From: Collybia mongolica
Taxonomy: Eukaryota > Basidiomycota > Agaricomycetes > Agaricales > Clitocybaceae
Reading direction: 5' to 3'
DNA length: 64,000 nt
Assembly (NCBI GenBank): GCA_013420905.1
Contig: JAAXNY010000005.1
Location: 1,178,001 to 1,242,000 of the forward strand
The number at the start of each line of letters is the position of its first letter. The stretch's first letter is position 1. A program made the translations under genes and the position numbers. Below, piece after piece: positions 54,240 to 64,000 of this stretch. The notes under the pieces were generated by a model. That model saw nothing but the letters and a program-made list of their open reading frames with translations, was not told the origin of the DNA and made no database searches.

Positions 54240-57200
54240 ATGGCTCGAGTTACTCGACAATCTACGCGCAAGGCGGTATCTCCGTCGACAACTAGCACTG
54301 GAACCTCCAACGTGTCCCCCGTATTCAGTGCCAGGACGTCAGCGCTCAGTACTGAGACTCCCGCCACATCTGATATGGACGACGAACCCATAAAGAAGCC
54401 AGCAACCAAGTCGAGGGTTGTAAACAAAAGAAAGCGTACAGCGTTAAGCGACGTGGATGGCTCGGAATCAGAGGAATCTTCAGCGAAACCCTCTGGAACG
54501 AAGCGGAGAGTTGTTGGGAAGCAAGCTTACGTTAGAATACCTGTTTTAGCAAAGGACGGGAAGGGGAAGGGGAAAGCCAAGGCATGTTTACGGTTTTTGA
54601 GTTGTTAGAGGGTATATATGTGAACCAAAAACCTAGGCACTCACTCCACCGCCCAAGAGCAAGCCCAGGGGCAAAGGCAAGGCGAGAGCCTTTCCAATAC
54701 CCTCCCCTTCAGTCGCAGATGAAGATGAGGCTGTTTCGGAAAACGGTCTCGAGTATGATGAAGTCCCATTACTTGAAGAGTCTGACGACAGCGGTTCTGA
54801 GTTTGTGGAGTCTGAGGAAGAAGAGGCTGTGTTCCAGGAAGTCGACAGCGAAGAAGATGAGGCATTCATGTTATCTGTCGCCGTGCAAAGATCTCTGGAA
54901 ACCACTACAAATGTGCCTAGTTCTTCGTCCAAGCGCATCACTGCTATCGACCCTGCTGCAATTATACGTGCAGCGGCGGCAGAGCGTCGCCTCGCGCGCG
55001 CAAATGCGACGGTCGACGTTGACGACTATCCTATGAGTGATGACGGCTCTATGTCAAGTTCGGATTTTGATGTCCACTCATCTAAGAATATCAAAGGAAA
55101 AGGCAAGAATGGGGAGAAGATGAAGAAGAGTAAAGTATACGACACCTCGAAGCCCAAACATATGACTATGGCCCAACTCCGCAAGAAGAAAAGAGAGGAA
55201 CGCAAGCTGGCTAGAATGGAACAAAATAAATACAAGGCTGAGGAAATTGCATTAAGGAAGGAACTGGGACGGCACCTTACATATGTAAGCTCCTTTATAC
55301 TGCAGCTGTCCAGTTGCTGTGCTCATGCATTCTGGAGGCCGAAAAATCTGCCCTTGCTCTTCGGAGACATCATCCAGAGTTGAAAGATGTATGGGGCGAC
55401 TTAGAAGAAAGCATACCAATCGTTATCCCCACAGAAGCTGAACAGCCCTCGAATCTAAAATTAACACTCCTCCCATTCCAGCGGGAAAGTCTATTTTGGA
55501 TGCGTAAACAAGAACAGGGTATCTGGCATGGAGGCATGCTTGCAGTACGTTTCCCTTTCTGCTGCCTCCCTTTTCTTCGCGGTCTGACAAATGTCTGATT
55601 AGGATGAGATGGGGTGGGCGTTCTTTCTGGCTTCGAGGGGCGCAAGATGCTAATGACTAACAGAATGGGAAAAACGATACAAATTATTTCTCTTTTCGTA
55701 TCTAACGGGGCCAAACCCAATCTTGTTGTTGCGTAAGTATTTTCCTCTTCTTCATTGTCTGCCTTGACATTGTTATCTCAAGTCCGACTGTTGCCGTAAT
55801 GCAATGGAGGAACGAAATCCACGCACATACCGATGGACTCAAAGTCTTAGTATGGCATGGTCAATCACGTGAATCTGACCCTACTTTGCTCGAGAAATAC
55901 GATGTGGTATATCGACGTCACTTTCTTTTCTCCCACTTTTAATCTAAGGATGATATAGGTTTTGACGACTTATGCCATATTAGAAAGGTTTGTAGTGTCT
56001 GCTACGCTTGACCATCTATCACTTATTTTGTGTCGTCAGTTGCTTCCGAAAACAACATAGTGGTTTCAAGCGCAAGGGAATGATCGTTAAGGAAAAGTCA
56101 CCCCTCCACGCAATTCATTGGAATAGGATTGTGGTACGTGTGGTCCCCAATGGGTAATTGTTTAATTCTCATTAATGCCTAACAGTTGGACGAGGCACAC
56201 AATATCAAAGAGCGGTCAACCAATACGGCTAAGGCCGCTTTCGAACTGCAGAGCAACTTTAGATGGTGCTTATCAGGCACGCCACTCCAGAACCGTGTTG
56301 GTGAATTATATAGTCTCGTCCGATTCCTCGGAGGCGACCCGTTCTCTTATTATTTTTGTAAGTCTTTTGAAAGCGAGTTTCATGGCGACTCAATTTTTTC
56401 TTTCATCTAGGCAAACGATGTGATTGTAAATCACTGCATTGGAAGTTCACAGATAGGCGAACTTGTGATGGTGCGCTCAGGCTACAATTTTTTTTTTGCA
56501 ACTTCTAACCCCAGCACAGATTGTGGACACAGTCCAATGCTCCATGTCAGCAGTTCTGTATAAGCCTTATCTTAACGGCGTCTTATGCTTCTTATTACAG
56601 ACTTGTTTCTGGAACAACGAAATCCTGACACCTATTCAGAAAAATGGAATGACTGGCCCTGGTAAAGCGGCATTCAAGAAGCTCAAAATTCTGCTAGACA
56701 GAATGATGCTCCGGCGAACCAAGGTTGGACCCTGCTGGTCTCTGTGAAAGACCGTGTAACAACTTACGATTATTTATTCTTCACAGCTCCAGAGAGCGGA
56801 CGATCTTGGTCTGCCACCTCGTACTGTCATCGTCCGACGTGATTATTTCAGCCCCGAGGAGAAGGAGCTATACCTCTCCTTGTTTTCAGATGCGAAGCGA
56901 CAATTCACTACCTATCTTGACCAAGGAACCGTTCTTAACAGTGAGTCTTCTTCACTTGCGTTGAAGCCACTTCTAATTTGGTTACATAGATTACTCCAAC
57001 ATCTTCAGTCTGTAAGTTCAATGACTGCTCTTTGAGTTTACGGCCCTCATGGACATCATAGTCTGACCCGTATGAGGCAAATGGCGTGCCACCCTGACCT
57101 CGTCCTTCGAAGCAAAACCAATGCTGCGAAGTTCATCCCGGAGGACTCGGAAGCAACAATCTGCAGACTTTGCAATGACATTGCTGAGGATGCAATTCAG

Positions 57201-58405
57201 TCAAAATGTCGTCATATTTTTGACCGTGAATGTATCAAACAATATCTTGAGACCGCGATAGAACAGAATGTACGTGTTCCATACAGTATATGCTCTTCGC
57301 TCTGATAACCTTGTTTCAGCCCGCCTGTCCTGTTTGTCATGTTGCTTTGACCATCGACCTAGAGGCTCCCGCCCTCGAGATTGAAGAAAATTTTTCAAAT
57401 GCGCGCCAAGGGATTCTTGGTCGCCTCAATTTGGAGACCTGGCGGTCGTCGTCCAAAATCGAGGCCCTTATAGAAGAATTGAGCAATCTGAGAACGCAAG
57501 ACGCGACTACCAAGAGTCTTGTTTTCAGCCAATTTGTTAACTTTTTAGACTTGATTGCATACCGGCTCCAGAAAGCTGGATTTACAGTGAGTCAAGCTTG
57601 ATTTAATTGAGTTTCACCCTCAATTCTCTGCAGATTTGTCGGCTGGAAGGTACAATGAGTCCACAAGCTCGAGACGCCACAATCAAACATTTTAGTGTGT
57701 TTAGCTCCTCCATGTCATTCCACTAGTTTTTTACACCTGATTTTTTCAGTGAACAATGTTGACGTGACGGTCTTCTTAGTCAGTCTCAAGGCAGGTGGTG
57801 TTGCTCTCAACTTGACGGAGGCGTCGCGTGTGTACCTTATGGATAGCTGGTGGAATCCCGCAGTACGCTGGCATTTTCGGTTTCAGCTTTCCGTCCAACT
57901 AACACGTCACCCTTCAAAGGTCGAATACCGTATGTACTCCTGCAGGAAAAATCTTTGAGATAAATTTGCGATATTGACACATATGACAGAGGCAATGGAT
58001 CGCATTCATCGTCTGGGCCAGCGCAGACCTGTACAAGCAATCAAGCTGGTCGTAGAGGATAGTATCGAGAGTCGAATTGTCCAGGTATGTTCTGCCTATG
58101 TATATCTTTCGCGTACATCCTTTGTTAATGCAATCTCAATAGCTACAGGAAAAGAAATCAGCTATGGTTGATGCTACATTGTCTACAGATGACTCGGTAT
58201 GTATTTTCTGTAATCTCATTCGGTTGACATATTTGAGCAATAAACTCTCAGGCTATGGGACGATTGACACCCGATGATGTGAGTTCTTGCCATGCTAGTC
58301 TGTTAATTGCTCATGTCTTTCGTAGCTTGGTTTCTTGTTCAGGGTACGCTGTCCTTTTTTCGTCGCTAGTCCACTCGAGACTAATTTCGTGTGTGCCAGC
58401 TGTAA
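54240..58405 (+). CDS. RAD16: RAD16-type SNF2 ATPase with RING finger
   Basis: A many-exon gene of roughly 1,080 residues. The N-terminal third is acidic and Lys-rich (disordered). The SNF2 ATPase has motif I DEMGMGKT (split by an intron at about 55613-55665), Ia [15 protein letters not shown] box LDEAHNIK (about 56189) and [16 protein letters not shown] Cys cluster [15 protein letters not shown] (about 56412-56500) is followed by [17 protein letters not shown]3HC4 RING inserted between the helicase halves reads [20 protein letters not shown] to CPVC (57163-57330). Motif VI is [13 protein letters not shown] (about 57994). This order is specific to Rad16, the ATPase and E3 subunit of the Rad7-Rad16 damage-recognition complex in global-genome nucleotide excision repair. 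The first intron (54582-54636) uses a GC donor. The protein ends LGFLFRL, the last two codons on a tiny exon (58400-58405). Confidence 0.95.
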
Positions 58406-58842
58406 AGCGGAGGTGTATATCAATTACTAAATAAAGTGTCACTGCCGAAGATCACAGCGCCAGTAGCATTTTCGGACAGTGGATTGTAGCATTCTGAATA
58501 CACATCTCTGGTATATATGTTATTAGTACTATATGGTTTTGGGTTTTATGGTCGTAATAATTTCGCCTGCTCAATTCTCTGCTGTGAAAGTCCTGGAGTT
58601 CTGAACAAGCGTTAAAGTATTTTACTCTCCGTGCAGCACGCCGAGATGCCGGCCATCAGGACATCTTAATTGAACGTACATTTAGCTTCAACTTCAACTC
58701 CAGAGTCAAAGGTTCACCTCCCAGGCACGTCGAAACACTCCCAAACTTCTCAGAGACACGTATCATTACATTCTTGAACGCTTACCACTCCAGCATCTTT
58801 TAAAGAACAAACAACAACTGTAGATACTATTAACCGAAGGAA
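58406..58842. other. Intergenic; RAD16 3' flank and next promoter
   Basis: No gene seen in 437 bp. A run of CAACTTCAACTCC-type sequence precedes the start at 58843. Confidence 0.5.
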
Positions 58843-61599
58843 ATGATGGTGCGAGGTAAGCCAATTTATCGTGTCATACACTATGCTGGACTGGGTCACC
58901 TGAGATTTTTTTACACACAGACTCTTACGATAACCGAGAATACCCTGTGGTTGGAACAGCAGCTTCTGAGCCGCTGCGTGAAACGCTTCTCCAATTTAAA
59001 AACACACATGATCTCTATGCTATTGGAGAAGCGACTATTAAGTTGCAATTGTCTATCTGGGAAGAGTCTAGAAAATACCCCAAGGTGGACCTCGGAAAAT
59101 GCGAAGTGTTTGAAACTCCCTTGGACCAAATCCAGTTCAAAGGGCAGCTGGGAGACCACCCAGAGGACGACTTGAAGGCCCTATCCAAAGCCGTTGGTGC
59201 GGACGGAGCCAAGTCAGTTCATACTTGGGAAAAGCTCCCGTATACAGTACGATGTGCTGGTGGCGTAGCTAAGGAAATATCCGCTTCGAATGAGGAATCA
59301 TCGGCCGGGCGCTCCAAGAAACGAATAAAGGTGTCTGGTGAAGGCCAGATGGTCGCTGACGTCGATGAATGGTAAAACATCGAACTGGTTTCCCTAAAAG
59401 ATCCTAACTTTGTTCCAGGGTCCTCCGGAATGAAATATTTCTGCGCTCCTTCTCTCGAGGTGCCACCTCGCACCCAACTTGGAAATATGGTCTTGTTCCT
59501 AAAAGTCACTTTGGCACGATATTTTCCAACGCGGACAAGCTGAAGAAAGATGGAGAAGACATAGCCCTGAAATTACATCGCCCTGCACTAGAGAACCTTC
59601 CTGGATACACGCTTCTCCACCAGAAGCGTGCTGATGCTGTGTACATACAGCCAACACTGGCTTCTTTCAGCGCAACTTGGGAGAAGATGACGGATAACGC
59701 TCTGAAGGGCCTCGATTGGTCACACATTTTTGTCGCCGGAGGCCTTGTTCTTGGAGCCCTATTGTGCCCACCCATCCCAGAGGACCATGCGGAACATTCG
59801 AAGTCGAATTATCCCGAACAATGGCTATCGTCCGATATTGATCTGTATATCTATGGTTTAGGCCCCAACGAGGCGAACGCCAAAATCAGTCATATCGCTG
59901 ACGTCTACCGATCCAACCTACCAGAAAACCTGCGTTCGTCAATGTTGATTGTACGCAACTCTCAAACAATCACGTTGTACAGTGAATGGCCGCGTAGGAG
60001 GATACAGATCGTTCTCAAGTTAATAGGCTCTCCAAGAGAAGTACTACTGAACTTTGATCTTGATATCTGCGCTATGGGATATGATGGTACTGACGTTTGG
60101 TTGGTCCCGCGGTGCGCAAGGGCCTTAGAGAGTTCGTATTCTTCATCTCATGCGTTGGTTTCTGACAGAAAACTTTATTTAGCTGGCCTCAACGTTTTCA
60201 CCATGGACCTGATCAATGGACATTACCTGGGTGATCGTAAAGCCACTCGAGATCAACGGTAAGTACACTATGTCAGCCTTGATTCGTCCTTTGCTCACAC
60301 ACCTCCTTCTCTAGAGTCTTCAAATACGCTGACAAAGGGTACGGAATACGTATACTTCAGTCGTATCGAGCGACTCTCGCCACCTACACAACACAACTGC
60401 AGATAGATCCATTGGCTCGAGGAACCGAGCTTCGTGCACCACCCTTAGACCTCGTCAAAATCGCCGCGGATGCTCGTCGGTGGACAGACGAATTCATGAC
60501 CCTGGCGTTGGAAAATGGGCACGGAAAGGCAAAAGATGAACATGGGATGAAAACGTATCGAGACCGTGGAGCAATGGGCACTCGCATCACTAGCAGCATT
60601 CCGATTTTCTCCCATGCAATGCTTGAGCCCTATACACAGAACACATCGGAGCCCTTGGGTCGTAGCTGCCTAACCGGGTTTGAATTCCTTATGCGGCACG
60701 TGGCATTATGGGAAGCGGAAGTGGGTCGACGAATTCGGTGCGTAGTCCCTTGTTACTTCTACAGCACCGCCGGTTTATTTACTCGGATATAGCATTGTGT
60801 AGAATATGTTCGCGGTTGACACCTATGGGCACGAATGTGTCCAAGCGCAGTATGACGATACACCAAAGTAGAGCTTGTAGTTCGTCACATGTCTGTAAAC
60901 AGCTCAGCTCCTCTTCTAGGTACGATTGGGACGAAAAGTTCAATACCGAGGATTTCAAGAAGGCGATTGATTGTTTCAATGCAGCGGAAAAGCGCGCTGC
61001 CCAAGATAATAGCTTATGTCTGGAAAGCGTTGATATCTATGAGGCCGCCCGAACAACATACGCCGACTCTGTTGAATCACTTCTGTCATCGAAGCATGAT
61101 ATCGTGATTCCACTTGTCCTTTCACTAGATTTCATGAATTTCGCGAACGAAATAATAAAAAAAGCACTCACGGAGCACAATCTGATACCCGTTGAACCAC
61201 TGCGACCATATTCGGATGACGATGACGATGACGAAGACATAGAAGAAATTATGGTCCTGTGGCGACTGGACAAAATTTTGAACTGGCAGATGCTGGACCG
61301 CCGAATTGACGAGTGGGTGTTATTCGCCGCTGAAAGTGTATTTTCCTAATGGTCAATATTTTGCTTACAGGGTTCGAGAGATTTTATGGGCATTCCATCG
61401 TGCCAACGAGAATATGTATCCCGTAATTGAGTCTCGAGTGGGATTCCTGAGGACCCATATTTCGAAACGCGCGATCAGAGACAGTTCGGACGACGAGATG
61501 GAGGCGTTTTTACGATGGGTTGGACGGCAACCACACCATTCTGAGGCTATGATAAACGTGATTTATGCTCTCGCAGAGGGGGCAGCAGACTTCGATTGA
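58843..61599 (+). CDS. Conserved fungal protein, 782 residues, function unknown
   Basis: Six exons (58843-58855, 58921-59371, 59419-60258, 60315-60737, 60920-61312, 61371-61599) sum exactly to 783 codons. The first exon is 13 nt. The best conserved part is the centre: LSSDIDLYIYGLGPNEANAK (residues about 290), then LYSEWPRRRIQIVLKLIGSP, LNFDLDICAMGYDGTDVWLV and LAGLNVFTMDLINGHYLG. This block occurs in a widespread ascomycete and basidiomycete family, sometimes annotated with ankyrin repeats; none are visible here. The SDIDLYI segment resembles the acidic signature of nucleotidyltransferase folds, but this is only a resemblance. The C-terminal part contains an acidic run (SDDDDDDEDIEE). The fourth intron is long (182 nt). 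It looks intact and expressed by structure; no function is assigned. Confidence 0.82.
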
Positions 61600-62216
61600 T
61601 AGATGCAGCACCTCGGTAAGGATTACTCGGATGGTAAACAGCCATGAGTGCTTCAGACGGCACTTGCCACTAACTTCGTGCTATTGCCATAAGACTGTTT
61701 TCTTTTCCTTACTATTCTCTGAATCACAATAGGATAAAGCCGATATACAATTTTCAACAGTGACATAACATACCTTAGTTTCTTGAATATATATTTATCT
61801 GGCCCCTTTGTCTTCAATGTGGAGAGTGGTGTCGGACACTGACCGAGGAGGCGACCACAATTTTCCATTACATGTCAACATGGGATATATTGAACTTGTT
61901 CAAATTATTTTCTCACGGCAGGCATTATGGTATTAGCTGGCGTAAGAAAGTTGTTTTTCATTTTTTGCTGCCTTTTCCTTGGTCTGAATTGACAGGGCCA
62001 TTTTTAGTATACTAGTCCAGATGCTGAGATTTTTTTAGAGGGATGGGAGGCCGGGACGTGGTTGAAATGGAAATAAGTATAGCACTAGTCACTAGCACTA
62101 CCGTATGTGCATGTATAGGCCATGTTGGGTCACGCATAGTATATCCATGCGCTGTATGCAGATTCGTAGACATATTTTTATTGAGGTGCGCCATACGATT
62201 ATTTATGCAATTATGC
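61600..62216. other. Convergent 3' region; no gene
   Basis: Lies between the plus-strand conserved gene and the minus-strand peptidase gene. Only short frames, low complexity and T-rich tracts. Confidence 0.5.
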
Positions 62217-64000
62217 CTAATAAGATTCCAAGCCCAACAAACCTTGGCAAGCACCTTCCACATCGATAATCTGCCCTTTTGTTAGAACTTCACTTGATGA
62301 TAATAAGATAAGGTTCGTCTCACCTCCTTTGGTGCCGAGACAGACAATATTGTCGGCTGCGTCTTCCCCACCAGAATTTCATCCTGTAAGTGACGTTAAT
62401 TATGATAACATAATTACGACAGGGAGACCGGACCTCAATCCGAATTCCAATATTATGGAAATGTTTGGGGAAGTTTGGGGTGGGAGGGACATAGATACCT
62501 GGTACATGTTTGTTAGGGTACTTTCAAAATAGATAGCAGGGCACAAAGGCTAAATACCAGGTTCGACTGTGACCACCATTCCCCTTCTCAACCTGAAGAT
62601 ACCCTCAGAATTAATGTAATGACCTAGAGGGGAACCGTACTTACGACCCACTTCTGTCAAAATGGCTTGATTCATGGAGGTCTAGGAGAGCGCAACCGTG
62701 GTTGTTAGTGCGATTCGCCTAGTGACGGGAGATTGACATACCGATACCGATGGGGTGGCTCAAGAAATGTGGGTACAGAACGCGTTCCAAGTCCCCTGTG
62801 TGCAGGCCGAAACCTATTTGGTTGAGTTCCTGTTTTAGAAGTTCGCAGGACTTTCTATGCAGCTCGTGGAGACTCAGGTTGGCGGACTCGTGGCAGAGAG
62901 CAACAAGCTGCTTCTGGGCAGAGAGTATGGCTGAGTAGAGGTCTCGTTGGGGAGGGGTGAATGAACCGGATACAGGGAATGACCGTGCTGGAGTCGTAGT
63001 GAACCCACGGAAGATGGTATTTAGTAGTATTTCTTACTTATGTCAGAAGCATATCCGCTGTGAGGATACTGATTAGCTTGGGGTTGATTGTCTATGGCGG
63101 GGATACTGACTTGTATTCGCAACCAGCATCTATGAGGATGACTTCATCCTGGCGGATAACATGATTATTTGAGGTATAGTGAATTATAAGGGCATTAGGG
63201 CTTGTATTGTCGCTTCAGAACGTTGCGGTATAACTCGAAGAGTAAACATACCCAGAAGCAACAACAGGTACATAAGCCATTCGCTGTGCACCAGACATGG
63301 AGCAAAGATACTCAAAATGAGCGGCCAAGGCAGACTCCGATAATCCTGGACGTGCAAATCTCATCGTCTGTTAGGACTATGATCAGGACATATTTGGCTG
63401 ACATTGATATATATATACCGCACCTTTGCATGTGCGCGTCCACTGATGTCGGCCGCGGCACGCATGACTCTCTGTTCCGCATCGCTTTTGAAAGCCCTGA
63501 GCTTCGCCACCTCAGGCGCTAGGGGCTTTCGTTTGGTGGTGGACAATGAGTCGACTAGCGTGTCGTATTCCGAACGAGGAGCGGCAGGAGGAGATAGAAA
63601 CTTCATTACCGATTTTGTCGTTGCGCGCGGTCCCTTCCGCGTATGGGTTGGGGGGATGTCAACATATACATGAGAATAGTGGGTCATAATGGATTTGAGA
63701 TGTGAGGAAAACTGGTCGATAGAGCGGGCGTCATCCGCACGGAAGATGGTGGCAGCCTCTGGAAAGCCGGTGCTGAGGAGGTACATGACGGAAGGAGCTA
63801 TGTAAATGAAGAGAGAACTCACCGAGCTCCTTCCCACTTCTCTTTTGCGCTGTCCTTCCCTGAACAAAACAGGGTCATTCTATACCCCCTCGAATTAGAT
63901 GTCTTCTCTGCAGAGCATAAAGTGAGCTTGGATTTGACATTTCTGTGGTCGTTGACGCACCTAAGATTATGGCAGAGTCTGGCTCTTCGAATCCCGTCAA
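62217..64000 (-). CDS. ICP55-like M24B aminopeptidase (5' end beyond the window)
   Basis: A minus-strand multi-exon gene; the stop is TAG at 62219-62217 and the N-terminus lies past the right edge. The visible protein starts within the N-terminal domain (GFEEPDSAIIL at about 63990-63960), then RTGFPEAATIFRADDARSID. The catalytic M24 domain follows: HFEYLCSMSGAQRMAYVP, ILIDAGCEY with the first metal Asp, GYASDIS with the second Asp, LSHPIGIDLHESSHFDRSG with His, VTVEPGIYV with Glu and IRIEDEIL with the second Glu. It ends in the family hallmark IIDVEGACQG. These residues match Xaa-Pro aminopeptidase 3/ICP55, which trims one residue from mitochondrial precursors after MPP cleavage and so stabilises them. 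The mitochondrial targeting peptide would be in the missing exon. Introns are short and numerous. Confidence 0.9.

Overview
The window looks like nuclear DNA of an agaricomycete (mushroom-forming basidiomycete). Genes carry many short introns of about 46-80 nt with GT-AG (some GC-AG) borders. The transposon families (CxC5/CxC6 KDZ-type elements, DUF6818/SANT plus DDE Harbinger elements, Ty3/gypsy gag) and the HET-domain gene fit that group. Nothing looks bacterial or organellar, and no CRISPR array or operon is present.

The window has two halves. From 1 to about 31.3 kb it is AT-richer and almost wholly mobile DNA. From about 33 kb to the right edge it is compact and genic.

The left half is a nest of elements whose insertion order can be read from target-site duplications and from uninterrupted copies in the same window. 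The outer shell is a two-gene PIF/Harbinger-like element (6949-31317) with long inverted ends. It carries a forward SANT/DUF6818 DNA-binding gene and a convergent DDE transposase. Four elements sit inside it: a 5.7 kb KDZ-type transposon (7077-12813, 8-bp duplication), an LTR retroelement (13686-25462), a poly(A)-tailed non-LTR retroposon (26246-27199, 13-bp duplication) and a hAT-like MITE (30570-31282, 8-bp duplication). The 3' LTR of the retroelement contains an internally deleted KDZ derivative (23878-25200, 8-bp duplication), and its body contains a reversed gypsy fragment. Taking the insertions out leaves a shell of about 5.2 kb. To the left lie another inverted-repeat element (2970-4947) with a smaller Harbinger-like element inside it, and a spliced gene of unknown function (5021-6072) with one nonsense codon. 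Most nonsense codons in these elements can be explained by C-to-T changes such as CGA to TGA.

The right half holds, in order: IMP3 (U3 snoRNP; minus), an LDB1-type transcription cofactor (plus), a broken HET-domain gene (plus), a small conserved gene (minus), an APH-fold kinase-like gene (plus), a PNUTS-like PP1 regulator with TFIIS-N and CCCH domains (minus), an HMG-box protein (plus), two neighbouring WW-domain genes (plus), RAD16 (plus), a 782-residue conserved fungal protein (plus) and an ICP55-like M24 peptidase running off the right edge (minus). Apart from the HET gene these look like working housekeeping or regulatory genes: ribosome biogenesis, transcription and termination, chromatin, nucleotide excision repair and mitochondrial protein maturation. 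IMP3/LDB1 and PNUTS/HMG are divergent pairs.
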